Positions 62,856 to 64,000 of a stretch of 64,000 nt of DNA are shown one piece after another. Under the pieces are notes generated by a model, which searched no databases, was not told the DNA's origin, and worked only from the letters and a program-made list of their open reading frames with translations. The translations under genes were made by a program, and so were the position numbers. Source of the stretch: Aestuariimicrobium sp. p3-SID1156 (GTDB taxonomy: Bacteria; Actinomycetota; Actinomycetes; Propionibacteriales; Propionibacteriaceae); NCBI RefSeq assembly GCF_025144225.1, contig NZ_JALXXB010000002.1, positions 372,001 to 436,000 on the forward strand, written 5' to 3'. Numbering within the stretch: position 1 is the stretch's first letter; each line of letters opens with the position of its first letter.

Positions 62856-64000
62856 CCAGTCTCGCTCGCACCGACGTCCGGGTCGGAACCCGGCAGGAAG
62901 TCAAGCAGCGCAGCATCGGCAAGCTTGCGATGGACTACCTGACCACCACTGACCACAAGAAGATCGCGAACCTGTACTTCATCACTTCGATGATCTTCTT
63001 CTGCTTCGGCGGTCTGCTCGCGCTGGGGATCCGGCTCGAGCTCGCCGCCCCCGGCATGCAGTTCATGCATCAGGAGGTGTTCAACCAGCTGTTCACGATG
63101 CACGGCACCGTGATGTTGCTGATGTTCGCCACCCCGTTGTTCTCCGGCTTCGCGAACGCCCTGCTGCCGCTGCAGCTGGGTGCACCGGACGTGGCCTTCC
63201 CGCGGCTGAACATGCTGTCCTACTGGCTGTACCTCATCGGTTCGCTGATGGCCTGCGCCGGCTTCCTCAGCCCTGGTGGCGCTGCCTCCTTCGGCTGGTT
63301 CGCCTACGCCCCGCTCTCGGACGCCATCCACTCCCCGGGGGTGGGTGGCGACCTGTGGATCATGGGCGTCTACCTGCTGGGTCTCTCCTCGATCCTTGGT
63401 TCGGTCAACTTCGTGACCACGATCGTCACCATGCGCGCCCCGGGCATGACCATGTTCCGCATGCCGATCTTCTGCTGGAACATCCTGGTCACCGCCATCC
63501 TGGTGCTCATCGTGTTCCCGGTGCTGTCGGCGGGTCTGCTGGTCCTGGAGGCTGACCGTGTCATCGGCACGAACATCCTGGATTCCGCCCACGGAGGCCC
63601 GATCCTGTGGCAGCACCTCTTCTGGTTCTTCGGCCACCCTGAGGTCTACATCATCGCCCTGCCCTTCTTCGGGATCATCACCGAGGTCATCGCCGTGTTC
63701 AGCCGCAAGCCCGTCTTCGGTTACGTCGGCCTGGTCATGGCCACCCTGACCATCGGCGCCCTGTCGGTGTCGGTGTGGGCCCACCACATGTTCGTGACCG
63801 GTGCCGTCTCGCTGCCGTTCTTCTCCTTCATGACCTTCATGATCGCGGTGCCCACCGGTGTGAAGTTCTTCAACTGGATCGGCACCATGTGGGGCGGCTC
63901 CATCAGCTTCGACACTCCGATGCTGTGGGCGATCGGCTTCCTGACCACCTTCCTCTTCGGGGGTCTGACCGGCGTGATCCTGGCCTCCCCGCCACTGGAC
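62852..64000 (+). CDS. ctaD: Cytochrome c oxidase subunit I, 3' end outside the window
   Basis: Subunit I carries haem a, haem a3 and CuB. The 383 visible residues cover the first part of the protein. They include [16 protein letters not shown] at the N-terminus, the haem-a His in [35 protein letters not shown] (CuB His and the cross-linked Tyr) and the second CuB His pair in [11 protein letters not shown]. The frame is open at the window edge, so the remaining 150-200 residues are missing. It starts with GTG overlapping the ctaC stop. The two subunits are co-translated. Confidence 0.95.
   Translation, partial: MTSLARTDVRVGTRQEVKQRSIGKLAMDYLTTTDHKKIANLYFITSMIFFCFGGLLALGIRLELAAPGMQFMHQEVFNQLFTMHGTVMLLMFATPLFSGFANALLPLQLGAPDVAFPRLNMLSYWLYLIGSLMACAGFLSPGGAASFGWFAYAPLSDAIHSPGVGGDLWIMGVYLLGLSSILGSVNFVTTIVTMRAPGMTMFRMPIFCWNILVTAILVLIVFPVLSAGLLVLEADRVIGTNILDSAHGGPILWQHLFWFFGHPEVYIIALPFFGIITEVIAVFSRKPVFGYVGLVMATLTIGALSVSVWAHHMFVTGAVSLPFFSFMTFMIAVPTGVKFFNWIGTMWGGSISFDTPMLWAIGFLTTFLFGGLTGVILASPPLD

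Overview
The window is high-GC DNA from an actinobacterium, most likely a member of the Propionibacteriales. Supporting signs are GTG and TTG starts, a mycothiol enzyme (mca), PspAA-type envelope-stress genes, a NusG with an acidic N-terminal extension, and the order tRNA-Thr, tRNA-Met, rpmG, two MaoC-fold dehydratase genes, murB, aminotransferase, tRNA-Trp, secE, nusG, rplK, rplA. The exact genus cannot be read from the sequence. Most of the window is core chromosome. I found no rRNA, CRISPR array, transposase or integrase.

Layout. 1-8.2 kb: a truncated secreted protein, L-lactate dehydrogenase, serine hydrolase, MpaB-type oxygenase, yajQ, EamA exporter, an FMN/Fe-S glutamate-synthase-like protein, tRNA-Tyr and deoD. 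8.3-18.1 kb: phosphoketolase, then the tRNA/rpmG/murB/secE-nusG/rplKA information-processing block. 18.2-30.3 kb: AlkZ-like winged-helix protein, NlpC/P60 hydrolase, mfd, a lipoprotein overlapping mazG, a GST-fold quinone reductase, eno, the ftsB-like gene, DUF501, ppx and a tRNA-Leu(UAA) with an unusually short variable arm.

30.4-40.3 kb is the clearest accessory block. It is one polycistronic sugar-utilisation cluster with two TIM-barrel sugar isomerase/epimerase-like proteins, two Gfo/Idh/MocA oxidoreductases, an LplB/LplC-type ABC importer with its lipoprotein but no ATPase, and a cytoplasmic GH2 beta-mannosidase. The gene content suggests import of mannosides and, by inference, an oxidative (keto-sugar) step alongside ordinary hydrolysis.

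40.4-58.2 kb: a Bax-inhibitor-like membrane protein with a Q/G/Y repeat tail, Nudix hydrolase, zinc metallopeptidase, lipoprotein, msrA, GtrA-family protein, ung, a bactofilin/DUF4097-like protein, greA, mca, a DUF255 thioredoxin-fold protein, a vapBC toxin-antitoxin pair abutting a decayed VOC gene, an AraC-type regulator, a polyprenyl diphosphate synthase, a hemolysin III/TrhA protein under two tandem palindromes, and a PIN-PhoH protein. At 57.94-57.99 kb a G/C-only tract cuts off a DUF3043 gene and looks like an assembly fault.

58.5-64 kb: pspA, a small protein that copies the pspA tail motif, pspAA, glycerate kinase, an erpA-like gene, and ctaC followed by a truncated ctaD.

A recurring regulatory pattern is a TANNNT hexamer ending 6-8 nt before the start codon, with no Shine-Dalgarno sequence. 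It appears before more than fifteen genes and implies widespread leaderless transcription.
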